A stretch of DNA of 64,000 nucleotides from Nitrospira sp. (lineage in GTDB: Bacteria; Nitrospirota; Nitrospiria; Nitrospirales; Nitrospiraceae): the NCBI GenBank assembly GCA_024760525.1, contig CP060499.1, positions 3,121,501-3,185,500 of the forward strand. The letters are read 5' to 3'. Below the pieces are notes generated by a model. The model made no database searches and was not told where the DNA came from. It worked only from the letters and a program-made list of their open reading frames with translations. Every line of letters begins with the position of its first letter. Within the stretch, counting starts at the first letter, position 1. Positions 53,868 to 61,514 of this stretch are shown in pieces. A program made the translations under genes and the position numbers.

Positions 53868-54347
53868 TCATTTGTTCAGCTTCCGCCATGCCCATGGCGA
53901 TACAGGAGACGGATCAACCCACAAGCCTCTGCTTGCGTCTCGGGCCTCGGCTTCCAGGGCTTCTAATATGGCGTTCCCCGGCGCATGCGGTCGATCCCAC
54001 CAGCACCAGCCTTCTTTGACGAGTGTATGGTTGATATTGGTCCCATCGGCGAGCACGACATCGGCAAGGATACGCCCATATCGATCTTTGCCATGAATCT
54101 GGAGGCTGACCTCCAGCGCGAAGCTCAGGATAGAAATCACGTCTTTCGCGCTACTGCCGTAAGGCTGGCCCTCTGCCGGGCAGTCGATACCATACAATCG
54201 GACCTGATGGGATTTTCCATTATGTAGGATCTCGATGACGTCCCCGTTTACGACTCTCACCACTTCGCCGGTGAAGGGGTATGCTTTGGCGTCGCTGAAG
54301 AGAAGGAGCAATATTGCGATCAGGAATCGTAGAGTGAGAGCCGCCAT
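53868..54347 (-). CDS. Exported SNase-like protein, copy 2
   Basis: A 159-residue SNase-fold protein with a signal peptide (LRFLIAILLLLFSDAKA). The metal Asp residues (VNGDVIE; YGIDCP) and the Arg (DRYGR) are present, but the Glu expected right after Pro in IDCPE is displaced (IDCPAEGQPYG). Activity may be reduced. About 50% similar to the gene at 55136-55621, with which it shares GWCWW and the PW-x-WR ending. Likely a local duplication. Confidence 0.85.
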   Translation of the reverse strand: MAALTLRFLIAILLLLFSDAKAYPFTGEVVRVVNGDVIEILHNGKSHQVRLYGIDCPAEGQPYGSSAKDVISILSFALEVSLQIHGKDRYGRILADVVLADGTNINHTLVKEGWCWWDRPHAPGNAILEALEAEARDASRGLWVDPSPVSPWAWRKLNK

Positions 54348-54802
54348 ATGAGCACCTGATCGGGGGTTACCTTAGACCGGCACGATAGCATTGCTCACAT
54401 ACGAGAAATGGTCAAAAGTGCACGCTATATAACTTCAACCTAATCCGTGAGCTGTGGTCTCTATATGAGATGAAATCGGCAGGCTTGGGGATAGCCGAGC
54501 GCAAACAGCCCCCTCAGATCCGGGGGAGACGTAAACAGAAGGCTGAACGAAGGAATTATGCTCATTTTGTGCTCAAGCCCACCCCTTACAAATCATTCCA
54601 GCTAACGACTGCTGGAAACCTACTCCGCCAAACAATACTCAACCGAACCGGTGCACCCACTCCGTGGCGGGCATTCCCGCTCCCTATTGGTTTGTAGCTG
54701 CCCTACAAAAGGAGGAGCAAGAAATACAGCTCTATCTCAATAGGAGGTGATATAGCTTGTATGTAACGCTTCTATGATCTTCCATTTGGAATAAGAGGTT
54801 TC
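54348..54802. other. Region without a supported gene; perfect Shine-Dalgarno sequence
   Basis: No convincing protein. At 54742-54751 AGGAGGTGAT is a perfect complement of the 16S rRNA 3' end, followed 6 bases later by a tiny frame TTG to TGA (six codons) and, 50 bases later, by the 79-residue gene. A leader-peptide arrangement is imaginable but unsupported. Confidence 0.4.
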
Positions 54803-55042
54803 ATGATGATGTTTCGAACGACGCATTTTGAGCTGGAGATTGCCAACTTTTTGTTCCTTCGAACACCACTGCTTGGACGCCTGTATATGGGCCCAGACGC
54901 GGGATTTGGCTGGTGGATGCGGATCGGTCCGAAGGAGGTAGATTATTACCGTCGGGAGTATCTTGACAATGCAAGGCGACATTTACGAGCGAGAGCCTAC
55001 AGTGATCGTAATGCATGGAAACTACCTCGTAAATATCTCTGA
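54803..55042 (+). CDS. 79-residue small protein
   Basis: Starts MMMFRTTHFELEIANFLFLR, with AAGAGG just upstream. A hydrophobic N-terminal third, then aromatic/basic (GFGWWMRIGPKEVDYYRREY). No family recognised. The only rightward gene in this stretch. Confidence 0.5.
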   Translation: MMMFRTTHFELEIANFLFLRTPLLGRLYMGPDAGFGWWMRIGPKEVDYYRREYLDNARRHLRARAYSDRNAWKLPRKYL

Positions 55043-55135
55043 CCACTGGCGGTTCACCGCTGCCTTTTCTGCATGCAGAACAACCACTAAACAATACAGA
55101 CTCCGTAGAACAGCCTATTGAAACCTGTACATACT

Positions 55136-55621
55136 TTATGACGAAGGCCTTTGCTTACCCACGCTTCGCCACTCCCACGGTGGCACCGGTTTAGGATCAC
55201 TCCATAGCCCCTTCCGCGCTAATCGTGCCTCATTCTCTAACGCTTCAAGAACTAGATCCTTTGGCGCGTGCTTCCGATACCACCAGCACCAACCCTCTCT
55301 GACCAACACGTGATTAACGTTGGTGCCGTCGGAGAGCTGCACCTCTGCGACGGTCCGCCCATATTTATCTTTGCCGTGGCTCTCAATGGTCACGTCCATG
55401 GAGAAGATGAGGTCTGAGGTGGCTTGCTGGGCATCGTTGCTAAACGGCTGACCATTCTCGGGACAATAAATCCCATGCAGACGGATACGTTCAGGCTTGC
55501 CGTTACGGAGCACTTCAAATGTGCCGCCACCCTGAACTGAAATTACTTGGCCGGTGAAGGGGAAGGCGTCTATGACCTGGAAGCAAAAGGACAGAGAGAA
55601 GAAGATGACGAGCAGTCTCAT
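55136..55621 (-). CDS. Exported SNase-like protein, copy 3, metal-site residues lost
   Basis: About 161 residues from the ATG at 55621, with a signal peptide (RLLVIFFSLSFCFQVIDA). SNase fold is clear (KYGRTVAEV; HVLVREGWCWW), but the first metal Asp is Gly (QGGGTFE for xGDxxx) and the second is Tyr (HGIYCPE for xGIDCPE). The catalytic Glu and Arg remain. It is probably a poor or inactive nuclease, perhaps a binding protein. Downstream of the 478-residue gene in the same direction. Confidence 0.83.
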   Translation of the reverse strand: MRLLVIFFSLSFCFQVIDAFPFTGQVISVQGGGTFEVLRNGKPERIRLHGIYCPENGQPFSNDAQQATSDLIFSMDVTIESHGKDKYGRTVAEVQLSDGTNVNHVLVREGWCWWYRKHAPKDLVLEALENEARLARKGLWSDPKPVPPWEWRSVGKQRPSS

Positions 55622-55715
55622 CAGGCTTGTCCCCGTGCGTTGTCTCCTTCGCGACCCGCTATTCCACTTCAATGATCGCGCCAAGCGATCACGAGTACCA
55701 ACCGATACCTGATAT

Positions 55716-57152
55716 CTATCTGGTAAAAATCTGGTCGAGTAAAAGCAGTCGCTGGTCGAGTTGTTTGCCAAGTTGTTCAAGCTCGCGAGTGGAATGCGAG
55801 TATAGATCTGGAAAATCTTTCTTGTCGGAAAGGCTAGCCATTTGCGCGGGAGTCAGTGTTTGGCGCTTAAGGTACGCGTCAAAGATATGTGTGATTCCCT
55901 TCAGGTCGGCAATCACCAGACGGTACTGCTCTTCGACCTCGGGATACGCTTTGACGATTTCATCATTGCTCGTCACCTGATAGGCTTGAAACATCGCGAG
56001 TTGCAGCTGTTTCCTGGCGTCTTGGAGTTTCTGCACGTCGTTACGCGCATCAACCTCATAAAATACTTCGATTGCCTGGGTGCATGTCTGCATGATTCTG
56101 GCGTTGTCTAATCGGGCAGCCAGCTTTGTCGAGGGATACAGTTTATAGGCTGCGCTTAACTCCCCTACCCTCCCATCGTTCGTATGGCGGATGTCACTAA
56201 TAACTCCTCGCTCCAGATAACCAACAGACTTGGGTACATCGATAACTTGCAGTGACGGTTCTGGAGGATTGAGCTGCAAGTCGCGAAAGAACCGTTCCAA
56301 TTCCATATGCAGTTGGATAATTTTGTGGCTCAGTTCCGTGGTTTGCCTTGACGATTCCTTAAAGCTATTCGTGAGAAGCTGTCCAATGTCTTTGGCTCGA
56401 GGATCTTTCTCGCCCATGAGAATTGGCATGATTTCCACCAGACGTTGATTGAGGCCATCCGTCCTGGAACGAATTCCTTTTGAGCAGGCCCTCCAATTAT
56501 CGGCGTACTGATGATGTCGAGCGATGAGTCGATCAATCTGAACCAGCGCGTCGCGATAGCTGAGAGTCAAATAGTCGGCAGGAACGGTATACGGGTTCTC
56601 GAAACATGCTTGCCAGAATCCCTCAGTACTACGCTTTGCGTCCAACAAATCACTTATTGCCTTCACTGGGTCAAGAGATGGAGAGACTGCTCCATTGGGA
56701 ACCACCATCTTGAAATGAAATGTTTTGACGGGTTCGTTATTGAATAGGACCGTCATGGAGTACGATCCTGGCGGATCTCCAGGTGCAACGGTCCAAAGAT
56801 TCCATATGTTTCCTTGTTTCGTAGGTGTTCGAGCTTTCGTCAGGGTAATCGTTCGTCCATCCTTCGATAACTTGGCTTCTTTGGGAAGCGCTCTGGGTCG
56901 ATCAGGAAGCGTGATTATTTCGGTTACGACAACTTGTTGATTGGATGGCGCTTTCGCGATGTACCCGTAACTGGTAAGTTCCGGGATCAGAGGAACTTCT
57001 AACGCGCTTTGTTGCCACTGCCATTTGTCCGACACCATAGCTCGGGTGCCGACGACAAAATTGATATCCCCATCAAATGCCCATGATGGCGTGGTTAGCG
57101 CGAGGTCTGTCCAGACGACGAATATGAGGAGGAGCCACCGAGCGTGTCGCAT
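55716..57152 (-). CDS. Large exported protein of unknown function
   Basis: A 478-residue protein with a signal peptide (RWLLLIFVVWTDLALTTPSWA). Residues about 30-170 form an Ig-like beta domain (NIWNLWTVAPGDPPGSYSMT); residues 170-478 are almost entirely helical with many charged heptads. Architecture resembles envelope structural or periplasmic adaptor proteins. No known family. It precedes the SNase copy 3 in the same direction, 94 bases apart. Confidence 0.75.
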   Translation of the reverse strand: MRHARWLLLIFVVWTDLALTTPSWAFDGDINFVVGTRAMVSDKWQWQQSALEVPLIPELTSYGYIAKAPSNQQVVVTEIITLPDRPRALPKEAKLSKDGRTITLTKARTPTKQGNIWNLWTVAPGDPPGSYSMTVLFNNEPVKTFHFKMVVPNGAVSPSLDPVKAISDLLDAKRSTEGFWQACFENPYTVPADYLTLSYRDALVQIDRLIARHHQYADNWRACSKGIRSRTDGLNQRLVEIMPILMGEKDPRAKDIGQLLTNSFKESSRQTTELSHKIIQLHMELERFFRDLQLNPPEPSLQVIDVPKSVGYLERGVISDIRHTNDGRVGELSAAYKLYPSTKLAARLDNARIMQTCTQAIEVFYEVDARNDVQKLQDARKQLQLAMFQAYQVTSNDEIVKAYPEVEEQYRLVIADLKGITHIFDAYLKRQTLTPAQMASLSDKKDFPDLYSHSTRELEQLGKQLDQRLLLLDQIFTR

Positions 57153-57750
57153 ATCCTATCTTCCAATCAGAACCCTCGCACAGAGAAGAACCATCACGGT
57201 CCTGGAATTATTTCACCAAGCTTCAGATCACATACCGGAGTGCCTATCGCATGTAAGAACATTTGGTACTCGGGAACGACGCAGAAAATCAGCCGGTAGG
57301 TCATGAGGCACCTCAACTGGGGGGCGTATTGTAGGAGGGAACGCCTGTACGGTGCAAGGGAGCCCTTAGAGTGGCGACCTTGAAATGATTCACCGCCTTG
57401 ACCCTGGGTACACATACTGAAACGCTTGGTTTGATGTACTCCTGGGAGCACAAGGATATCCAGTTCTACGAGCGGCCCGCTGTCGGCTATCAGGTTTTAA
57501 CTGGAAGAGGCGATCGGACAAAAACCGAGTGCTCTAATAGCGCCGCCTACAGTGGAGGGGGAACGAGTGTCAAGCCCTTCGTCTCCTAAGCACCCATCAA
57601 CATCGAAGCACCTTCCGAACCTGGGGAAGAAATCAGCGCCTAGACGCACCCCGTCCTGAGTTCCCACCCAAAGAGGCATAGACCACACAAGCCGGCTTGC
57701 GTACAGTTTCAGTGTCGCAAACGTCGCAATAGCAACGAAGGGAGGCGATC
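57153..57750. other. Intergenic region without a supported gene
   Basis: About 600 bases between the divergent 478-residue gene and the small membrane protein gene. Short frames have no ribosome-binding sites. Nothing repeated was noticed. Confidence 0.5.
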
Positions 57751-57936
57751 ATGGGTCTGCGGTGGGTTAACGTAGTTGGCGTTGTGATGTTGGTTCTCGC
57801 GCTCGTTGTGAATAAAGTGGTCTATCTGAACGTATGGCACGACTCTAACCTGTACTTGATTGCTGTCGCGATAACGTACCTCGTGGTTGCCCTTTGCCTC
57901 GCATCTTGGAGAGGGACAGATCACCTACAAGCCTAA
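57751..57936 (+). CDS. Small two-TM membrane protein
   Basis: A 61-residue protein with GGGAGG upstream. Two hydrophobic helices (VNVVGVVMLVLALVVNKVV and LIAVAITYLVVALCLAS) and a short cytoplasmic tail. No family recognised. Its stop lies 2 bases before the tRNA-fragment repeat. Confidence 0.65.
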   Translation: MGLRWVNVVGVVMLVLALVVNKVVYLNVWHDSNLYLIAVAITYLVVALCLASWRGTDHLQA

Positions 57937-57937
57937 T

Positions 57938-58065
57938 CCCTGAAACCTGCCTCACCGATTCCTACGAAGGGGACACATCCCCTTCGCATCCCTCCAGGTC
58001 GTTGGTTCAATTCTCTTTCTGGAGCTGACGAATGGATTGGAACCAGCAACCTGCGGTTTACGAAT
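57938..58065. repeat. Direct repeat, copy 1: terminator hairpin plus tRNA-Thr 3' fragment
   Basis: About 128 bases repeated at 62756-62884. It contains the perfect hairpin CGAAGGGG-ACACAT-CCCCTTCG (57965-57986) and, at 58020-58065, a degenerate 3' half of a tRNA on the minus strand (T arm, anticodon loop, ending at TCCA). Mismatches in the T arm here show decay. Such 3' tRNA pieces are typical attachment-site scars of integrated elements. Confidence 0.72.
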
Positions 58066-58270
58066 AGAGGAGAGATGGTTTTCTAAAGGTTCAGTGTTTT
58101 AATGGTTTCCCCACTTCCATCAATATATCGAGCGCATAGGCAATTTCTACTGTCTGCATAGACTCCAACTGGTCTCGCCTTTTGAAGGCCGTTTTTATTG
58201 CAACCTTAACCCAACCCTTTGAGGTGAACCCCTCTGTTGCGACAGCAGAATCAGCACACTTTGGTTGCCA

Positions 58271-58477
58271 TCACTCGCCAACGAGCCAGGTGAGGAAACG
58301 ATAGACGAACGGACTGTCCACGAGCACCGCGATACCCCACCCAACAAGGAGGAGGACGAGGATGATCCTGAAAAATTGGATATTGGTTATGGGTTCCGGG
58401 GTACGCTTCATGTCAGGCAAGTAGCTGAACAGGAAGGAGGCTCCCAGCAAGAAGGAGGCTCCCAGCAAGGAACGCAC
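58271..58477 (-). CDS. Small membrane protein with an 18-bp tandem repeat
   Basis: A 68-residue hydrophobic frame (MRSLLGASFLLGASFLFSYL, then NIQFFRIILVLLLVGWGIAV). The N-terminal GASFLL/GASFLF is encoded by an exact 18-bp direct repeat (58433-58450 and 58451-58468), an in-frame duplication. No strong ribosome-binding site. Function unknown; coding status uncertain. Confidence 0.4.
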   Translation of the reverse strand: MRSLLGASFLLGASFLFSYLPDMKRTPEPITNIQFFRIILVLLLVGWGIAVLVDSPFVYRFLTWLVGE

Positions 58478-58773
58478 GACTTTGGCGGTGTTTTGGCGGT
58501 GACCATTCCACTGCCTCCGTTCCCCGTAGGCGTCAGTTATGGTCAGCGAAACAGCGGGTGCATTATGTGCGGGTATTTCGTGAATCGCAAGAAGCCCTTA
58601 CAGGGATCGAAAGGCCGCCACGGAGAGGCTAGACGGGGGATAATGCGAGTGAATGACTAACATGCTATGCACGCCAGGCAAACGACATTGTAGGGATATT
58701 GCTGGCTAGACCGAGGAAGGTTTTATCGTAGCTTATGCATATGAGCGAGAAGGAGAGTGGCCTCAACTACATA

Positions 58774-59062
58774 CTAGAAGAGTATATGGGGTTTGCAACA
58801 CCAAAGGGGAAAGGCCTGATAATCGACGAGACTCAAGGTAGCCCAGAGATGCCTAAACGAAGAGGAAAGTCGGTCTGTTAAGAGAGCAGGAAACTTTGCA
58901 GTAACCATGGACACGTAATGATGAACGGCGTCGTGCTCCAACTTGCTCAGTTCGCGCATTCGACGAAGAAAGCGCAGAGTACAGGAGCCGCTCGCAGGAA
59001 CGGATGTATTCTTCGAACTCATTACGTACGTGAGAGAAGGGCATGGGCGATGAGGTCACCAT
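58774..59062 (-). pseudogene. SCE-family small protein gene, frameshifted copy
   Basis: From the ATG at 59062 one frame encodes MVTSSPMPFSHVRNEFEEYI, then RSCERLLYSALSSSNAR; the other frame continues LSKLEHDAVHHYVSMVTAKF. Removing one base near 58948-58956 joins them and reproduces exactly the spacing of the intact copy at 51622 (ten residues between LL and LS). The reading frame after the family domain then runs on to 58774. Preceded by leader copy C. Confidence 0.72.
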
Positions 59063-59160
59063 GGGGAGCACCGCCTTTCTCGCCAGGTGTCGGCGGTCGG
59101 GCCTTCCAGGAGGCCATCGGCAGGTTGTGGGTAGGACTGTAGGCCACCAAGGCTAGGCTG
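59063..59160 (-). promoter_or_regulatory. Conserved SCE leader, copy C
   Basis: Best preserved leader. Minus strand: GGCCTACAGTCC, CACAACCTGCCG, GGAAGGCC, then ACCGCC-GACACCTGGCGAGAAA-GGCGGT and ATG after 8 bases. The 6-bp stem ACCGCC/GGCGGT encloses GAGAAA and occludes AAAGG, the likely ribosome-binding site. An upstream pairing GGCCT/AGGCC is also possible. Confidence 0.72.
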
Positions 59161-59311
59161 CTTTAGCAGATATGACGATAGGGCAACATTGTAGGGATCT
59201 TCCTGGGTGGACTGAAGCCGATACAAGTGTATCGTACAAGCATAGGTGAGATGGAGAGAGTTCAAAGTCCTTATGCATTGCGTCCAAGAAGCTACCAAAG
59301 GAGGGTCGAAT

Positions 59312-59668
59312 ATGAGACTCATTTCCAAGACAATAGGAACGGCATTGTTGGCAGTTCTGTTTTGCGCGGGCTTTTCAACGGTCGCGCTGTCAGTAGACCG
59401 TGAGGTCTATGACAAACCGGAGGTGCAGACAGGGAAAACCATCAAAGGTAAGGTCATGAGTGTGAATGTGGACGAGAAGGCTTCACAGACGTGGCATGTG
59501 TCGATAAAGGATAACGACACCGGTCATGTGGTAGTTCTCCATGTGGACAAGACGACCACAAGGAAGGACATCATGTTGAGCCCCGATTTAGGAGACAATG
59601 TCATCGCAAAGTATAATGAGCAGAATCATGCCATCTCTTTTCTGACGGATCAAGCCATTAACCGCTGA
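59312..59668 (+). CDS. Small exported protein
   Basis: A 118-residue protein from the ATG at 59312 with AAAGGAGGG upstream. Signal peptide (ISKTIGTALLAVLFCAGFSTVALS), then a beta-rich domain (KTIKGKVMSVNVDEKASQTW; VVVLHVDKTT). Resembles small OB-like or PRC-like periplasmic proteins. Function unknown. Confidence 0.72.
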   Translation: MRLISKTIGTALLAVLFCAGFSTVALSVDREVYDKPEVQTGKTIKGKVMSVNVDEKASQTWHVSIKDNDTGHVVVLHVDKTTTRKDIMLSPDLGDNVIAKYNEQNHAISFLTDQAINR

Positions 59669-59838
59669 GACCCACTGAGGTGGGTGCTGAAGGGTCCAAA
59701 CGGTAGACCTCCCTCCCCCTACCGATTGGGGCATTCAACCGATAGGATGGGAACAGAACAGCGCAGTGGAAACATGATGAATCCGGTAGCAGAGACGCTA
59801 TCGGAAACATGATATACAAATCGTACTGTTCGGGGAGG

Positions 59839-59874
59839 GCTCCGTTCTTGAAAAAGGATGGAGCTTTCTTTTTT
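59839..59874 (+). terminator. Possible Rho-independent terminator
   Basis: GCTCC / GGAGC arms (59839-59843, 59860-59864) with an inner CTT/AAG pairing, followed by TTTCTTTTTT. It lies about 170 bases after the small exported protein gene, and would also block read-through toward the leftward operon. Confidence 0.5.
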
Positions 59875-59966
59875 GGTGTGGTGGTCAACAACTGTACAGT
59901 GGTAACGCCCCAACGACGGTTCAGGCACTTCTCGAGATGCTGTAAGCCCCTTCCCAGACAGTCTCG

Positions 59967-60128
59967 TTAAGCGATGGATTCCTGATGCTGATCGATCTTC
60001 CGTGACAGTTCATGGACAAAGCTCGTGAGTTCAAGGACGGCTTTGTAGGACTTGTCACGCTCTAAGCCCTCCGCCTCTCGAAGTCGGAGCTCAAATTCCT
60101 CCATCCGTTTTGACAGTTTGCTCACCAT
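59967..60128 (-). CDS. 53-residue coiled-coil small protein
   Basis: ATG 60128 with GAGAAGGGA upstream. Product MVSKLSKRMEEFELRLREAE, then DKSYKAVLELTSFVHELSRK; strongly helical with heptads. Last of four leftward tiny genes (60821 to 59967). Function unknown. Confidence 0.65.
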   Translation of the reverse strand: MVSKLSKRMEEFELRLREAEGLERDKSYKAVLELTSFVHELSRKIDQHQESIA

Positions 60129-60199
60129 GGTGCGATTCCCTTCTCTCAAACGTCTGGGACGTGTAAGTGAGAGAGATTTCGTGACACATTTCTCCGCTT

Positions 60200-60406
60200 C
60201 TATTCGGTATACGCCATCCGCATCACTGCCATATAGTTCTCAAGCCGCAACTGATCTAGATCGCTGAAATAGCAGTCACGCTCAAAGGCGTTTGTCATCT
60301 CAAGACTTGCACGAATAAAATTATTGAAGATGATCTGATCCATTGTGCCGCTTCTCTGGTCGATCTCGACTCCGATGTCCGTGAGCTGGTGCAAATTCCT
60401 AGTCAT
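60200..60406 (-). CDS. 68-residue small protein in the tiny-gene operon
   Basis: From the ATG at 60406, which overlaps the end of the previous gene by 8 bases, with GCGGGGG upstream. Product MTRNLHQLTDIGVEIDQRSG, then DQIIFNNFIRASLEMTNAFE; soluble and helical. No family recognised; overlap argues for co-translation. Confidence 0.62.
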   Translation of the reverse strand: MTRNLHQLTDIGVEIDQRSGTMDQIIFNNFIRASLEMTNAFERDCYFSDLDQLRLENYMAVMRMAYTE

Positions 60407-60641
60407 GGCCCCGCTGTCCAACCAGTGCGCAAGGTTCGAGAGAGTCAACCAGACATTTTGCTTCTATCAGGGCGGCCACTTGGGCTTCGTCACGGGATGT
60501 GCACCTGCCGTCAGAACAACCTTTCGTGTATCCCCATCGCGTGGTGTCGAATTGCAGAATAATATACCGACAGCTCCAGGTCCCATCTATGTGTTGACTC
60601 GGAGTTCTCAACTCGATCCAGTGTCTCTTATAGTCCGGCAT
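60399..60641 (-). CDS. Small orphan protein, GTWxC family copy 2
   Basis: An 80-residue paralogue of the protein at 48376-48612: the block RTPSQHIDGTWSC to CLVDS aligns over 56 residues without a gap, with the conserved Trp and both cysteines. Its ATG overlaps the stop of the SCE-family gene as TAATG. Function unknown. Confidence 0.7.
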   Translation of the reverse strand: MPDYKRHWIELRTPSQHIDGTWSCRYIILQFDTTRWGYTKGCSDGRCTSRDEAQVAALIEAKCLVDSLEPCALVGQRGHD

Positions 60642-60821
60642 TATTCCTCTCCTTCACTACGCAGTGACCAGCCTGGAAAGTTCTGAGCGATCTTCGACAG
60701 ATAATACTGAATGAGTTCGGCTTTAATGTAGGTCAACTCCTCGACTTTCACCTTACTGTCGAGCAGGGCTTCCGAGCACACCATGTATTGCGTATTGCCG
60801 AATTTCTTCTCGGAGGGACAT
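60641..60821 (-). pseudogene. SCE-family small protein gene, out of frame by a 7-bp tandem duplication
   Basis: From the ATG at 60821: MSLREEIRQY, after which the frame is lost. The other frame reads MVCSEALLDSKVKVEELTYI, then KAELIQYYLSKIAQNFPGW. At 60785-60798 the 7-mer GTATTGC occurs twice in tandem; deleting one copy gives EIRQYMVCSEALL with exactly the spacing of the intact copy (EIHGLIRSCETLL). An internal ATG at 60784 could still yield a 47-residue product. First gene of the tiny-gene operon. Confidence 0.72.
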
Positions 60822-60875
60822 GGGAGAGCCGCCCTTTCTACGAACAGGGTCGGCGGTCGAGCTGAGGAAGACGCT
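60822..60875 (-). promoter_or_regulatory. Partial SCE leader, copy D
   Basis: Only the 3' half resembles the other leaders: ACCGCCGACCCTG, then AGAAAGGGCGGCTCTCCC and ATG. The ACCGCC/GGGCGG pairing around AGAAA is retained while the upstream part has diverged. Confidence 0.5.
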
Positions 60876-61514
60876 CTGCAACAGCGCTTAGGTGGAAATG
60901 CTGCTTTACGGTAGTATCTTAGGAGGTGTCTGGCATACTAGCAATTGTCCTAGGCTCGAACATCCACATGAAGCCACTTTTCTCTGTTATCCCGAACGCC
61001 TCGAATACCAGCCTCAGTTCCCACCACACGATAGAATAGACCCATCAAAGCCGATTTGGCCTCCACCGGCATGTTGGTAATGGAGCAGGGATAAAGCCGA
61101 CGCTGCTGTAATCTTCAGCAACACCGGGGTGCTTTCGCTGCTCCGGTCATACGAATCGAAACCAATTCAAGTTCAAGCACCTATGCCATATTTCCTCCTG
61201 ATGTACATACGTGTGTTATAGGAACAATACGCAGGATGAAACTACGAACGAAGGGCAGCGTGGAGATTTCACCTCCTGTTCCAGAGCGGTATAACGATGA
61301 GACATGTCATTGACTGCGAGTTGGTTTGGCAGTCGCAGGGCATTGAAACGATATTAAGAATGACATAGTCTCTGAATCCCACGCTGCGAGTTATACGCGC
61401 AGAATTGGGAGAACAAGCTGTTATGTGGACCGGCCTAAACACAGTTAGGCGGCACACACCACGCTCATCGGTGGCCGCAGGTCGCGTCGAACTATCACGA
61501 AGGAGGAGCAAGCC
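60876..61514. other. Intergenic region without a supported gene
   Basis: About 640 bases between the leftward tiny-gene operon and the SDR gene. Short frames lack ribosome-binding sites. It contains AT-richer stretches near 61190-61240 but no definable motif. Confidence 0.5.

Noticed and set aside
58265..58660. Rightward 131-residue frame with EEDEDDPE and GGSQQ repeat
   Set aside because: It is the shadow of the hydrophobic leftward frame and low-complexity because of the 18-bp repeat; no ribosome-binding site.
51811..60875. Dispersed leader repeats as a CRISPR array
   Set aside because: Copies are kilobases apart, imperfect and each placed before a gene start; no regular spacers.
60892..61080. 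Rightward 62-residue frame
   Set aside because: No ribosome-binding site; Pro-rich, low coding character, overlaps the upstream side of the leftward leader.
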